The notes: generated by a model not told the origin, from the sequence alone. DNA of 64,000 nucleotides from Corynebacterium senegalense (GCF_900411315.1 NZ_LS990887.1:124001-188000), one strand, 5' to 3'; numbered from the stretch's first letter, positions 18,609 through 30,860 are shown. A program made the numbers and translations.

Positions 18609-19700
18609 ATGAAGGCTGCTCGCTACTACGACCGTGAAGATATCCGCATCGAAGACATCGACCCCCAGGAGCTGAAGCCCGGGACCGCGCGCGTGAAGGT
18701 CGCGTGGTGCGGCATCTGCGGCACCGACCTGCACGAGTTCAAGGAGGGGCCGATCTTCATCCCTCCCCACGGCCACCCGCACCCGATCAGCGGCGAGGAT
18801 GCCCCGGTCACCCTGGGCCACGAGATGTCGGGCGTCGTTGAGGAAGTCGGGGAGGGGGTTGACGACCTCCAGGTGGGCGACCACGTTGTCGTCGAGCCGT
18901 ACCTCATCCGCGATGACGTGGACACATCGGAGGACAACCGCTTTTACCACCTGTCGCAGGACATGAATTTCATTGGCCTCGGCGGTGGTGGCGGCGGGCT
19001 GTCGGAGAACATCGTGGTCAAGCGCCGCTGGATCCACAAGATTCCGGACTCCATCCCGCTGGATCAGGCCGCGCTCATCGAGCCGCTCTCGGTCGGGTAC
19101 CACGCCGTGGAGCGCGCGGGCTTCGCCTCGGAGGAGGCGGCGAAGGGCAAGATCGCCCTCGTCGGCGGAGCAGGCCCGATCGGGCTGCTCACCGCCGCGG
19201 TGCTCAAGGCGTTCGGCGCCACCGTGGTCATTTCCGAGCTGTCCCCGCTGCGCCGCGAGAAGGCGCTCGACTCGGGGGTCGCGGACTACGCCCTCAGCCC
19301 CGCCGAGGTAGACGTGGTCGAGGAGGTCCGCAAGCTTAGCGACGGCGCGGGTGCCGACGTCGCCTTCGAGTGCACCTCGGTCCAGGCGGTGCTCGACACG
19401 CTTCTCGACGCCGTCCGCCCGGGCGCCGTCATCGTGATCGTGTCCATCTGGTCCAAGCACGCCGACCTGGACATCCACAAGGTGGTGATGAAGGAGATCG
19501 ACATGCGCGGCACGATCGCCTACGCCCACTCCCACCCGGCGACAATCCAGCTCGTCGCAGACGGGAAGGTCAACCTCGAGCCGTTCATCACCGGAAAGAT
19601 CGGCCTCGACGGGCTCATCGACGAGGGCTTCGACACGCTGATTAACCGCAACGAGACCGCGGTGAAGATCCTGGTCTCGCCCTCCGGCGAGGGGCTGTAG
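18609..19700 (+). CDS. Zinc-dependent (R,R)-butanediol dehydrogenase-like MDR enzyme
   Basis: A 363-residue medium-chain dehydrogenase. Catalytic zinc ligands are Cys37 in CGICGTD and His71-Glu72 in GHEMSG; the Rossmann motif GGAGPIG is at 176-182. DLHEFKEGPIFIPPHGHPHP and FIGLGGGGGGLSE resemble 2,3-butanediol dehydrogenases. The structural-zinc lobe, usually four cysteines, is replaced at about 98-120 by a cysteine-free stretch (RDDVDTSEDNRFYHLSQDM). It would oxidise a vicinal diol or reduce acetoin with NAD(H). The ATG at 18609 follows GGAGGA. Its stop is 3 nt from the stop of the convergent gene. Confidence 0.82.
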   Translation: MKAARYYDREDIRIEDIDPQELKPGTARVKVAWCGICGTDLHEFKEGPIFIPPHGHPHPISGEDAPVTLGHEMSGVVEEVGEGVDDLQVGDHVVVEPYLIRDDVDTSEDNRFYHLSQDMNFIGLGGGGGGLSENIVVKRRWIHKIPDSIPLDQAALIEPLSVGYHAVERAGFASEEAAKGKIALVGGAGPIGLLTAAVLKAFGATVVISELSPLRREKALDSGVADYALSPAEVDVVEEVRKLSDGAGADVAFECTSVQAVLDTLLDAVRPGAVIVIVSIWSKHADLDIHKVVMKEIDMRGTIAYAHSHPATIQLVADGKVNLEPFITGKIGLDGLIDEGFDTLINRNETAVKILVSPSGEGL

Positions 19701-19703
19701 CCC

Positions 19704-20153
19704 TTAGGAGTTGTCGGTGGCGCGCTGCTCGGCGATGGACTCGGAGAGGGCCTTCATGGCGTCCTGCCCGTGGACCACGCCGTCGACGGCGCGCTTGAGC
19801 GCGGCGGCGAGCTGGTCGTCGTTGAGGCCTGCCCCGACAGGCAGCTCCGCCTCCGTGCGAACGATGATGTTCTCCGCGCGGTTGACCACGATGGCCCGCG
19901 CGCCGAGCATCGTGGAGTTCAGCTGGTTCGCGCTGAGGTAGAGCGTGGCGTCGGGGGTATTGGAGGCGACGTCGGTCTCCGTGTCGGCGCGCACGATGAG
20001 CACCGAGTCCAGCAGGACAAAAAGAACGTTGAGGCCGTTGAGGTTGCAGCGGGCGACGCGGCCGGAGGGGTCGTCGGAAAGCTCGACCCCGTGGCTCGCC
20101 ATCGCGGCGATGATGCGGTCGACGGTGACCTGCGTGGCGGTGCTAGTGCTCAT
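19704..20153 (-). CDS. YbjN-like small protein (second of pair)
   Basis: A 149-residue soluble protein starting MSTSTATQVTVDRIIAAMAS, with RVARCNLNGLNVLFVLLDSVLIVRAD and LYLSANQLNSTMLGARAIVV. The fold pattern matches the YbjN/type III chaperone-like family common as pairs in actinobacteria; no catalytic motif is visible. Its ATG lies inside the end of the upstream gene (11-nt overlap), so both are made together. The role is unknown; YbjN proteins in E. coli affect stress and motility, which does not transfer directly. Confidence 0.7.
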   Translation of the reverse strand: MSTSTATQVTVDRIIAAMASHGVELSDDPSGRVARCNLNGLNVLFVLLDSVLIVRADTETDVASNTPDATLYLSANQLNSTMLGARAIVVNRAENIIVRTEAELPVGAGLNDDQLAAALKRAVDGVVHGQDAMKALSESIAEQRATDNS

Positions 20154-20622
20154 TGTGGGGCTCCTCCCAGTTGACCAGGGTCGGGAACGTGACGGCCAGG
20201 TAGTCGAAGGCCTGCAGGGTCGCCTCGATGGAGCTGACCACGAAGGCGCCGAGCTGGTTGAACGAGGCGCCGCGGGAGACGTCCATCGTGCGGATCGCGC
20301 TGACGGCGAGGTGCTGGGGGCCCTTCTCGAAGAAACGCAGCGTGGGGGCGAAGTGCGTCTGGTTGTGCTCGTTGCAGGCGAAGAGCACCTGGGAGGCCAT
20401 CTCGACGGGGAACTCTCCGCGCCACACGGCCTCGAAGACGAGGTCGGTGCCGTCGAGGGCGACAACGATCGCGGCGTTGACGAAGCCGGTGCGCAGGATG
20501 GCGCCCTCGACGCGGTACTCGAGATTCTCCTCGTCGAGGATCGCGGCCACCGCCGCGAGATCGACGGGGCCAGGCTCATTCAATGGCTCATTCAAGGGCT
20601 CGTTGGGCTTGTCGTGACTCAC
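20143..20622 (-). CDS. YbjN-like small protein (first of pair)
   Basis: A 159-residue protein with an N-terminal low-complexity run PNEPLNEPLNEPG and then a YbjN-like domain (VAAILDEENLEYRVEGAILRTG, FEAVWRGEFPVE, HFAPTLRFFEKG, FNQLGAFVVSSIEATLQAFDYLA). The GTG at 20622 is chosen because TAGAGT lies exactly 7 nt upstream with no Shine-Dalgarno site, the leaderless layout. It overlaps the next gene by 11 nt. The function is unknown; the two paralogues may form a heterodimer. Confidence 0.7.
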   Translation of the reverse strand: MSHDKPNEPLNEPLNEPGPVDLAAVAAILDEENLEYRVEGAILRTGFVNAAIVVALDGTDLVFEAVWRGEFPVEMASQVLFACNEHNQTHFAPTLRFFEKGPQHLAVSAIRTMDVSRGASFNQLGAFVVSSIEATLQAFDYLAVTFPTLVNWEEPHNEH

Positions 20623-20629
20623 CCGTCCG

Positions 20630-20635
20630 ACTCTA
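20630..20635 (-). promoter_or_regulatory. -10 box for the leaderless YbjN pair
   Basis: On the - strand TAGAGT ends 7 nt before the GTG at 20622. It sits just past the stop of the flavin reductase gene, giving the pair its own promoter. Confidence 0.55.
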
Positions 20636-20639
20636 CATG

Positions 20640-21026
20640 TCAGCGCAGGAGCGCCTCGAGCTCGCCGAGCACCGCGTTGACGTTCTTCTCCTGGCCGGAC
20701 CCGGGGACGAACTCGCCGTCGCGCACCTCCTTGGCCAGGCTGAATGAGAGGTCGTTCTCGGTCGCGGGCATGGCGAACGCGCCGATGATCTGGCGCCACG
20801 CCCGCACCGAGTTGACCCCGCCGCCGTAGCCGTAGCCGGCAAAGGCCACGGGCTTGGCCTGCCACTCCTCGCCGAGGGTGTCAAAGGCATTCTTGAACGG
20901 GGCGGGCGCGGAGCGGTTGTACTCGGGGGTGACAAAGACAAAGCCGTCCAGGGAGTCGATCCAGCGGGCGATCGGCTCGCCGATGCGGCCTTCGCGGGTG
21001 GAGCCGAGGATGATTCCGATGCGCAT
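20640..21026 (-). CDS. NADPH-dependent FMN reductase-like protein with internal deletion
   Basis: A 128-residue member of the flavodoxin-like reductase family (usually about 170-190). It keeps the N-terminal FMN loop IGIILGSTREGRIGEPIA, the second loop FVFVTPEYNRS, KNAFD and the GYGYGGG segment. Between ARW (about 20-22) and DSLDGFVF (24-31) the family normally has some 45 residues (second strand and helices, acidic/Pro segment); here they are missing in frame. The ATG at 21026 has AAGGGA 6 nt upstream. It may be a non-functional or altered protein; pseudogene status cannot be decided from sequence. Confidence 0.75.
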   Translation of the reverse strand: MRIGIILGSTREGRIGEPIARWIDSLDGFVFVTPEYNRSAPAPFKNAFDTLGEEWQAKPVAFAGYGYGGGVNSVRAWRQIIGAFAMPATENDLSFSLAKEVRDGEFVPGSGQEKNVNAVLGELEALLR

Positions 21027-21139
21027 GGGGGGTCCCTTCGGGTGCGTCCAGTGAAGCAACGTGCGTGTAGGTGACACGTTAACAACCTGCTCAACGCGGG
21101 AGCCCGCGGATCTCTTCCGCGCGTGTCAGGGCGGGGTGC

Positions 21140-21145
21140 TAATCT
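21140..21145 (+). promoter_or_regulatory. Candidate -10 box of the pyrR operon
   Basis: TAATCT preceded by TGC lies about 85 nt upstream of pyrR. That leaves a leader long enough for the PyrR hairpin. Confidence 0.4.
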
Positions 21146-21185
21146 CGGATGCAGCCTCCCAGGCTGGGACGCACCAATCAGATTC

Positions 21186-21227
21186 GACATCCTTTAAATT
21201 CCGCACAGAGAGGCGGGGAAGGAGGTC
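21186..21227 (+). promoter_or_regulatory. PyrR-binding hairpin covering the pyrR ribosome binding site
   Basis: GACATCCTT (21186-21194) pairs with AAGGAGGTC (21219-21227) with one mismatch. The upper part contains ACAGAGAGGC (21205-21214), matching the conserved CAGAGAGG loop of PyrR-binding RNAs. The right arm holds the Shine-Dalgarno AAGGAGG (21219-21225). PyrR with UMP would therefore stabilise a stem that blocks translation, as known for mycobacterial pyrR. No terminator follows the hairpin, so attenuation of the Bacillus type is not indicated. Confidence 0.75.
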
Positions 21228-21229
21228 CG

Positions 21230-21793
21230 ATGAGTACAACGAACCGCTCGACGGTCGACCTACTGAACGCCGACGACGTCGCGCGCACCATTGCACGCAT
21301 CGCCCACCAGATCATAGAAAAAACGGCGCTGGACTCCGAGGACGCGCCGCGCGTGATCCTCCTCGGCATCCCCTCCGGAGGGGTTCCCCTGGCGCAGCGC
21401 ATCGCCGCCGCCATTTCCGAGTTCTCCGGCCGCGAGGTGCCCGTGGGCAGCCTCGACGTCACCCTCTACCGCGACGACCTGCGCGACAAGCCGCACCGTG
21501 CGCTTCTGCCCACGCGCATCCCCGAGGACATCGACGGCTCCGTGGTCATCCTCGTCGACGACGTCCTCTTCTCCGGCCGCACGATCCGCGCCGCGCTCGA
21601 CTCGCTGCGCGACGTCGGCCGCCCCCGCGCCATCCAGCTCGCCGTGCTCGTCGATCGCGGCCACCGCGAGCTGCCCATCCGCGCCGACTACGTGGGCAAG
21701 AACATCCCCACGGCGAAGGGGGAGGACGTGGACGTCACCCTCACCCCGCTCGACGCGGCCGACGCCGTCACCCTGACCCGGGAGATCCCCTAA
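21230..21793 (+). CDS. pyrR: PyrR: pyrimidine operon regulator / uracil phosphoribosyltransferase
   Basis: A 187-residue PRTase-fold RNA-binding regulator sensing UMP. It has [15 protein letters not shown], the PRPP motif [19 protein letters not shown] near 104-122, and the C-terminal [19 protein letters not shown]. The ATG at 21230 has AAGGAGG 4 nt upstream inside the PyrR hairpin. It heads the pyr operon and its stop abuts the pyrB start directly (TAAATG). Confidence 0.96.
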   Translation: MSTTNRSTVDLLNADDVARTIARIAHQIIEKTALDSEDAPRVILLGIPSGGVPLAQRIAAAISEFSGREVPVGSLDVTLYRDDLRDKPHRALLPTRIPEDIDGSVVILVDDVLFSGRTIRAALDSLRDVGRPRAIQLAVLVDRGHRELPIRADYVGKNIPTAKGEDVDVTLTPLDAADAVTLTREIP

Positions 21794-22714
21794 ATGAAAC
21801 ACCTCATCGACATCAAGGACCTCTCCCGCGAGGAGATCGTCGGCATCATGGACGAGGCCGACCGCTTCCGCGAGGCGCTCGAGGGCCGCGAGATCAAGAA
21901 GCTCCCGACGCTGCGCGGGCGCACCATCTTCACCCTCTTCTACGAAAACTCCACCCGCACCCGCGCCTCCTTCGAGACGGCCGGCAAGTGGATGAGCGCG
22001 GACGTGATCAACATCTCCGCCTCGTCGTCCTCGGTGAAGAAGGGCGAGTCCCTCAAGGACACGGCCTCGACCCTCGCCGCGATCGGCGCCGACGCCGTGA
22101 TCATGCGCCACCCGGCCTCGGGCGCGGCGCAGCTGCTCACCACCTGGCTTCCCGAGACCTCCATCATCAACGCGGGCGACGGCCAGCACCAGCACCCGAC
22201 GCAGGCGCTTCTCGACGCCGTCACCATGCGCCAGAAGGTCGGCGACGTCGCGGGACGCACGGTGCTCATCGTCGGAGACATCCTGCACTCCCGCGTCGCC
22301 CGCTCCAACGTCGACCTGCTCTCCGCCCTCGGCGCGGAGGTGGTCCTCGTGGCCCCGCCGACGCTTCTGCCCCAGGGCGTGGAGCACTGGCCGGCGCGCG
22401 TTACCGCCGACTTCGACGCCGAGCTCGCCGCGGCCGACGTGGTGATGATGCTGCGCGTCCAGGCCGAGCGCATGAACGGCGGGTTCTTCCCCTCGCACCG
22501 CGAGTACGCCACGCTGTTCGGCCTGAGCCGCGAACGCGCCGACCGTCTCAAGGACGGCGCCGTGATCATGCACCCGGGCCCGATGCTGCGCGGCATGGAA
22601 ATCAACTTCAACGTGGCCGACCGGGACAACACCGCCGTACTCCAGCAGGTCTCCAACGGCGTGTACACCCGCATGGCCGTCCTGTTCACCCTTCTGGCGG
22701 GAGAGGAAAGCTAA
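21794..22714 (+). CDS. pyrB: Aspartate carbamoyltransferase catalytic subunit
   Basis: Joins carbamoyl phosphate to aspartate, the committed UMP step. The 306-residue protein shows the carbamoyl-phosphate motif STRTRASFE (near 53-61), [26 protein letters not shown] and [11 protein letters not shown]. It begins at the base after the pyrR stop and ends at the base before pyrC, so the three are tightly coupled. No pyrI regulatory subunit is present, as in other actinobacteria. Confidence 0.98.
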   Translation: MKHLIDIKDLSREEIVGIMDEADRFREALEGREIKKLPTLRGRTIFTLFYENSTRTRASFETAGKWMSADVINISASSSSVKKGESLKDTASTLAAIGADAVIMRHPASGAAQLLTTWLPETSIINAGDGQHQHPTQALLDAVTMRQKVGDVAGRTVLIVGDILHSRVARSNVDLLSALGAEVVLVAPPTLLPQGVEHWPARVTADFDAELAAADVVMMLRVQAERMNGGFFPSHREYATLFGLSRERADRLKDGAVIMHPGPMLRGMEINFNVADRDNTAVLQQVSNGVYTRMAVLFTLLAGEES

Positions 22715-23992
22715 ATGGCAACCACCCTGATCACCAACGTCCGCCCCTACGGCGAGGACACCGCGGACATTCTCGTTCGCGACGGCGTCATCGCCGCAAT
22801 CGGCGCTGACCTCAACCGCGAGGGGGTCGACGAGGTCATTGACGGCCGCGGCAACGTCGCGCTGCCCGGCCTCGTGGACATGCACGTCCACCTCCGCGAG
22901 CCCGGCCGCGAGGACACCGAGACCATCGCCACCGGCTCCGACGCAGCCGCCCGCGGCGGCTTCACCGCCGTGTTCACCATGGCCAACACCAGCCCGGTTA
23001 TCGACCAGCCCTTCCTCGCCGACGCGGTGTGGGAGAAGGGTCAGGCCTACGGCGCCTGCGACGTCTACCCGGTCGGCTCCATCACCCAGGACCTCAAGGG
23101 GGAGCAGCTCACCGAGATCGGCCTGATGAGCCGCTCGCACGTGCGCATGTTCTCCGACGACGGCAAGTGCGTCAACGACCCGCAGATCATGCGCCGCGCC
23201 ATCGAGTACGCGAAGGCCTACGATGTCCTGCTCGCGCAGCACGCCGAGGACCACCGCATGACCGAGGGAGCCTGCGCCCACGAGGGCGAGACCGCGGCGC
23301 GGCTCGGCCTGCGCGGCTGGCCGCGTGTCGCGGAGGAGTCCATCGTCGCCCGCGACGTCATCATGACGCGCGACTACGGCGGGCGCCTGCACATCTGCCA
23401 CGCCTCCACCAATGGCACCGTCGACCTGCTGCGCTGGGCGAAGGAGCAGGGCATCACGGTCACCGCCGAGGTGACCCCGCACCACCTGGTACTCACCGAC
23501 GCCAAGCTGGAGACCTACGACGGCAACTTCCGCGTCAACCCGCCGCTGCGCGAGAAAACGGACACGGAGGCGCTGCGCGACGCGCTTCTCGACGGCACCA
23601 TCGACGTCGTGGCCACCGACCACGCCCCCCACGGCTCCGAGGACAAGTGCGTCGAGTTCGAGCACGCCAAGCCCGGCATGCTGGGCCTGGAGACCTCGCT
23701 CGCCGTCGTCCACCAGGTGTTCGTCGAGCCCGGCCTCGCCGACTGGCGCTTCGTCGCCCGGGTGATGAGCGAGCGCCCCGCCGAGATCCTCAAGCTGGCC
23801 GAGCATGGCCGACCCATCGCCGAGGGCGAACCCGCCAACCTGGCGCTGATCAACCCGGACGCGCCGTGGACCGCCGTCGGCGAGGACATGGCCTCGAAGG
23901 CCTCCAACACCCCCTACGAGGGGATGGACTTCTCGGCCCGCGTCGAGCTCACCATGCTGCGCGGCCGGATCACCCACCGTATCGAGAACTAA
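22715..23992 (+). CDS. pyrC: Dihydroorotase
   Basis: Cyclises carbamoyl aspartate to dihydroorotate. It is a 425-residue class I (long) amidohydrolase. Metal-binding [11 protein letters not shown] (HxH) is near 56-66; further metal His residues are in QHAEDH and HICHAST, and the catalytic Asp is in [10 protein letters not shown]. Length is typical. It starts at the ATG immediately following the pyrB stop. Confidence 0.97.
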   Translation: MATTLITNVRPYGEDTADILVRDGVIAAIGADLNREGVDEVIDGRGNVALPGLVDMHVHLREPGREDTETIATGSDAAARGGFTAVFTMANTSPVIDQPFLADAVWEKGQAYGACDVYPVGSITQDLKGEQLTEIGLMSRSHVRMFSDDGKCVNDPQIMRRAIEYAKAYDVLLAQHAEDHRMTEGACAHEGETAARLGLRGWPRVAEESIVARDVIMTRDYGGRLHICHASTNGTVDLLRWAKEQGITVTAEVTPHHLVLTDAKLETYDGNFRVNPPLREKTDTEALRDALLDGTIDVVATDHAPHGSEDKCVEFEHAKPGMLGLETSLAVVHQVFVEPGLADWRFVARVMSERPAEILKLAEHGRPIAEGEPANLALINPDAPWTAVGEDMASKASNTPYEGMDFSARVELTMLRGRITHRIEN

Positions 23993-24011
23993 CCCAAAGG
24001 ACTGACACCAC

Positions 24012-25157
24012 ATGAGCAACCAGAAAATCCCCGCCGTCCTCGTTCTCGGTGACGGCAAGGTCTTCCCCGGCTACTCCTTCGGCTCCGCCGCCGAGGTCTA
24101 CGGCGAGGCGGTGTTCACCACCGCCATGACCGGCTACCAGGAGACCATGACCGACCCCTCCTACCACCGCCAGATCGTGGTGATGACCGCCCCGCAGATC
24201 GGCAACACCGGCTGGAACGACGAGGATAACGAGTCCCACGACTCCAACATCTGGGTCGCCGGCCTGGTCATCCGCGACCTGGCCAAGCGCGTCTCCAACT
24301 GGCGCGCCGAGCGCTCCCTCGAAGACGAGATGAAGGCCCAGGACGTCACGGGCATCTACGGCGTGGACACCCGCAGCGTCGTGCGCCACCTGCGCAACTA
24401 CGGCTCCATCGCCGCGGGCATCTTCACGGGGGAGGCGGCGCGCGAGGACGTCGACAAGCTCGTGGCAAAGGTCAACGAGCAGCCCGCGATGACGGGCGCG
24501 GACCTGGCCGGCGAGGTCTCCACCGACGAGCCTTACACGATCGCCGCCGAGGGGGAGAAGAAGTACACCGTCGTCGCCTACGACATGGGCATCAAGTCGG
24601 CGACCCCCGGCCACTTTGCCAAGCGCGGCATCGAGACCGTCGTCGTGCCGGCCAACACCCCCTACGCCGAGATCGCGCGCTACAACCCGGACGGCGTGTT
24701 CATCTCCAACGGCCCGGGCGACCCCGCCACCGCGGACGAGATGGTGGCCGTGACCCGCGAGGTCATCGAGAACAAGGTGCCGCTGTTCGGCATCTGCTTC
24801 GGCAACCAGATCCTCGGCCGCGCGCTCGGCATGGAGACCTACAAGCTCACGTTCGGCCACCGCGGCGTCAACGTGCCCGTGAAGAACCACCTCACCGGGA
24901 AGATCGACATCACCAGCCAGAACCACGGCTTCGCACTGAAGGGCACGGCAGGGGAGAGCTTCGACACCGACTTCGGCCCCGCCGTGGTCACCCACACCTG
25001 CCTCAACGACGACGTGGTCGAGGGCGTCGCCCTGGAAAGCGGGATGGCCTACTCCGTGCAGTACCACCCCGAGTCCGCCGCCGGCCCCCACGACGCCAAC
25101 CCGCTGTTCGACCAGTTCATTGACCTGATGGACAACCACAGCCCGAACAAGAACTAA
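24012..25157 (+). CDS. carA: Carbamoyl phosphate synthase small (glutaminase) subunit
   Basis: Releases ammonia from glutamine for CarB. The 381-residue protein has the N-terminal CarA domain ([25 protein letters not shown]) and a class I glutaminase domain with the nucleophile Cys in [13 protein letters not shown] and the His/Glu in [11 protein letters not shown]. The Asn after GICFG in place of the more common His is shared by other actinobacterial CarA proteins as I know them. AAAGGA upstream supports the ATG at 24012. Confidence 0.97.
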   Translation: MSNQKIPAVLVLGDGKVFPGYSFGSAAEVYGEAVFTTAMTGYQETMTDPSYHRQIVVMTAPQIGNTGWNDEDNESHDSNIWVAGLVIRDLAKRVSNWRAERSLEDEMKAQDVTGIYGVDTRSVVRHLRNYGSIAAGIFTGEAAREDVDKLVAKVNEQPAMTGADLAGEVSTDEPYTIAAEGEKKYTVVAYDMGIKSATPGHFAKRGIETVVVPANTPYAEIARYNPDGVFISNGPGDPATADEMVAVTREVIENKVPLFGICFGNQILGRALGMETYKLTFGHRGVNVPVKNHLTGKIDITSQNHGFALKGTAGESFDTDFGPAVVTHTCLNDDVVEGVALESGMAYSVQYHPESAAGPHDANPLFDQFIDLMDNHSPNKN

Positions 25158-25180
25158 CCAGGAGAGGAAACGCACACACC

Positions 25181-28519
<3,339 letters not shown>

Positions 28520-29323
28520 ATGGGCTTCGGAGAACGCCTCGTCGCGGCGGGGGAGAAGCACGGCCGGCTCTGCGTGGGCATCGACCCGCACGCCGGGCTG
28601 CTAGAGACGTGGGGCCTGGGCGATTCCGTGGAGGGCCTGCGCGCGTTCAGCGAGATCTGCGTCGAGGCCTTCGCCGGACACGTCGCGCTGGTCAAGCCCC
28701 AGGTGGCCTTCTTTGAGCGCTTCGGTTCCGCCGGTTTCGCGGTGCTCGAAGAGACCCTCGCCGCCCTGCGCGAGGCGGGCACGCTCACCGTCGCCGACGC
28801 GAAGCGCGGAGACATCGGTTCCACGATGGAGGGCTACGCCCGGGCCTGGCTGGGCGCGGGGTCCCCGCTCGAGGCCGACGCCGTCACGCTGACGCCTTTC
28901 CTGGGCGTCGGCTCGCTCGAGCCAGCCATCCGGCTGGCTGGTGAGAACGGCAAGGGCGTGTTTGTCATGGCGGCGAACTCCAACCCGGAGGCCGAGGCGT
29001 TCCAGGCCCAGCGGGTCGACGGGGTGAGCATCGCCCAGCAGATGGTGGACGCCTGCGCCGCGTACAACGACGGCGGGGGCGTCGGCGACGTGGGCGTCGT
29101 CGTCGGGGCCACGGTCGCCGACCCGCCGGAGCTCGGCGGGCTCAACGCGCCCGTGCTCATGCCGGGCGTGGGCGCCCAGGGGGCGACCTTCGAGGACGTC
29201 GTCCGCATCGCCGGGCGGCGGGCGCGGCTGGTGTTCCCGAACGTTTCGCGGGGCGTACTATCCGCGGGGCCGGACGTCGATAAGCTGCGAAAATGCGCCG
29301 TTGACATGGGAAAACGCGCTTAG
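28520..29323 (+). CDS. pyrF: Orotidine 5'-phosphate decarboxylase (type 2)
   Basis: Last step to UMP. The 267-residue protein is of the longer actinobacterial/type 2 class, with LCVGIDPHAGLLETWG near the start, KPQVAFFERFG and the catalytic block VADAKRGDIGSTMEGYARAW (Lys and Asp residues of the active site). LMPGVGAQGATFEDV near 212-226 holds the phosphate-binding loop. The ATG begins at the base after the carB stop. It closes the pyr operon; no clear terminator follows. Confidence 0.96.
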   Translation: MGFGERLVAAGEKHGRLCVGIDPHAGLLETWGLGDSVEGLRAFSEICVEAFAGHVALVKPQVAFFERFGSAGFAVLEETLAALREAGTLTVADAKRGDIGSTMEGYARAWLGAGSPLEADAVTLTPFLGVGSLEPAIRLAGENGKGVFVMAANSNPEAEAFQAQRVDGVSIAQQMVDACAAYNDGGGVGDVGVVVGATVADPPELGGLNAPVLMPGVGAQGATFEDVVRIAGRRARLVFPNVSRGVLSAGPDVDKLRKCAVDMGKRA

Positions 29324-29563
29324 TGCGGGGCGCATTAGTCGGCGCGGAAAAACCCTGGTAGTTTAGGTGCGTCAACGCGATGACGTGGTAAAACGTGTCA
29401 CAACACGGCCCTCGGCTATCGTGCTACAAACGACCCAGTGATACACTTGGCCGGAACCAGCGAGTTGCACCGGTGGGATTCGCACTGCGCGGGACCTGCT
29501 GCGGCTGGCTGATCCGGTTGGGAAACTGGCCAAAGATTTTTACTACTACACAATGGAGGAAAC
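29324..29563 (+). promoter_or_regulatory. 240-nt non-coding leader of mihF with candidate promoters
   Basis: No credible gene lies here. Candidate -10 boxes are TAGTTT (29359-29364) and TACACT (29442-29447, preceded by GTGA). CGTGT (29394-29398) and ACACG (29403-29407) form a small dyad around CACA between them. The leader after the second box would be about 110 nt. GGAGGA lies just before the mihF GTG. Confidence 0.4.
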
Positions 29564-29887
29564 GTGGCCCTTCCACAGTTGACCGATGAGCAGCGCAAGG
29601 AAGCCCTCGCCAAGGCGGCCGAGGCGCGCAAGCAGCGCGCGGAACTGAAGGCGTCCCTGAAGCGTGGCGACACCACCCTCAAGGACGTGCTCGGCAAGGC
29701 TGAGTCGGACGAGATCATCGGCAAGACCAAGGTCTCCGCTCTCCTCGAGGCGATGCCGAAGGTGGGCAAGGTCAAGGCCCGCGAGATCATGGAGGAGCTG
29801 GAGATCGCCCAGACCCGCCGCCTGCGGGGCCTCGGCGAGCGTCAGCGTCGCGCCCTGCTGGAGCGTTTCGGCTACTCCGAGGACTAG
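29564..29887 (+). CDS. mihF: Integration host factor, actinobacterial type
   Basis: A 107-residue nucleoid-associated protein of the mycobacterial IHF family, unrelated to IhfA/B. It begins [29 protein letters not shown], then [11 protein letters not shown] and the helix-hairpin-like [21 protein letters not shown] that binds the DNA backbone. It ends in [17 protein letters not shown]. The GTG at 29564 has GGAGGA 6-7 nt upstream. It is followed by gmk and rpoZ, the standard actinobacterial order. Confidence 0.95.
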   Translation: MALPQLTDEQRKEALAKAAEARKQRAELKASLKRGDTTLKDVLGKAESDEIIGKTKVSALLEAMPKVGKVKAREIMEELEIAQTRRLRGLGERQRRALLERFGYSED

Positions 29888-29891
29888 GCCC

Positions 29892-30476
29892 GTGTCGGAC
29901 GTGACGCCGCGGGGGAGGCTGGTCGTTCTGGCCGGTCCCTCCGCCGTGGGCAAATCGACAGTCGTCCACCGTCTGCGCACCGACGTCCCCGACCTCTACT
30001 TCTCCGTCTCCATGACCACGCGTCAGCCGCGCCCCGGCGAGGTCGACGGGAAGGACTACTTCTTCGTCACCGCCGAGGACTTCCGGCGCTGCATTGACGC
30101 GGGGGAGATGCTCGAATGGGCCGACATTCACGGCGGCCTCCAGCGCTCCGGCACCCCGGCGGGTCCCGTGCGCGAGGCCCTAGCGGCCGGCCGCCCGGTG
30201 CTGGTCGAGGTTGACCTGGTGGGAGCTAGGAACATCAAGCGGCTCATGCCGGAGGCCTCCACGGTTTTCCTCGCCCCGCCGTCGTGGGAGGTGCTCGTGG
30301 AGCGCCTCACCGGCCGGGGGACCGAGCCCGAGGACGTGATCCGGCGCAGGCTGGAAACGGCCCGCGGCGAGCTCGAGGCCCAGGGCGAGTTCGACGATGT
30401 GGTGGTCAATGACGACGTCGAGACGGCTGTCGCCGCGATAGCGGATATACTTCTGAGCACACAACCCGAGAATTAG
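29892..30476 (+). CDS. gmk: Guanylate kinase
   Basis: Converts GMP to GDP. A 194-residue protein with P-loop [11 protein letters not shown] near 12-22, the GMP-binding [22 protein letters not shown] and the [11 protein letters not shown]-like lid region ([11 protein letters not shown]). It starts at the GTG 4 nt after mihF and lacks a clear ribosome binding site, so coupled translation with mihF is likely. Confidence 0.96.
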   Translation: MSDVTPRGRLVVLAGPSAVGKSTVVHRLRTDVPDLYFSVSMTTRQPRPGEVDGKDYFFVTAEDFRRCIDAGEMLEWADIHGGLQRSGTPAGPVREALAAGRPVLVEVDLVGARNIKRLMPEASTVFLAPPSWEVLVERLTGRGTEPEDVIRRRLETARGELEAQGEFDDVVVNDDVETAVAAIADILLSTQPEN

Positions 30477-30479
30477 TAG

Positions 30480-30788
30480 GTGCAAGTGAGCAACGTAACC
30501 AACGACCTGTCGACGAGCCAGGCTCCCGAGGAAATGGTCTACGACACCCCCGAGGGCATCACCGCTCCGCCGATCGACGAGCTGCTGACCAAGGTGTCCT
30601 CCAAGTACGCCCTGGTGATCTTCGCCGCGAAGCGCGCGCGCCAGATCAACAGCTTCTACCAGGAGCAAGACGAGGGCGTCTTCGAGTTCATCGGCCCCCT
30701 TGTCACTCCCGAGGTCGGCGAGAAGCCGCTGTCGATCGCCCTGCGCGAGATCCAGGCCGGGCTCCTCGAGCACGAGGAAGGCCAGTAA
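30480..30788 (+). CDS. rpoZ: RNA polymerase omega subunit
   Basis: A 102-residue omega subunit that helps assemble RNA polymerase. The conserved block is [28 protein letters not shown], followed by [20 protein letters not shown]. It starts at the GTG 3 nt after gmk; a second in-frame GTG at 30486 is an equal alternative. It closes the mihF-gmk-rpoZ unit. Confidence 0.95.
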   Translation: MQVSNVTNDLSTSQAPEEMVYDTPEGITAPPIDELLTKVSSKYALVIFAAKRARQINSFYQEQDEGVFEFIGPLVTPEVGEKPLSIALREIQAGLLEHEEGQ

Positions 30789-30809
30789 GCCGCTTCACGA
30801 CGCCACACC

Positions 30810-30840
30810 GGGCGCGCCCCCACACCCTGGGCGGCGCGCC
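30810..30840 (+). terminator. Hairpin after rpoZ
   Basis: GGCGCGCC at 30811-30818 and again at 30833-30840 pair over a 14-nt loop, followed by a loose T-rich stretch (TTCGTCGTTT). It could end the rpoZ transcript before the coaBC promoter. Confidence 0.4.
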
Positions 30841-30860
30841 TTCGTCGTTTCCGCGGTGCG

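Noticed and set aside
15108-21229. Genomic island with integrase or attachment sites
   Set aside because: The stretch looks less conserved, but there is no integrase, transposase, tRNA gene or flanking direct repeat, and base composition is close to the rest.
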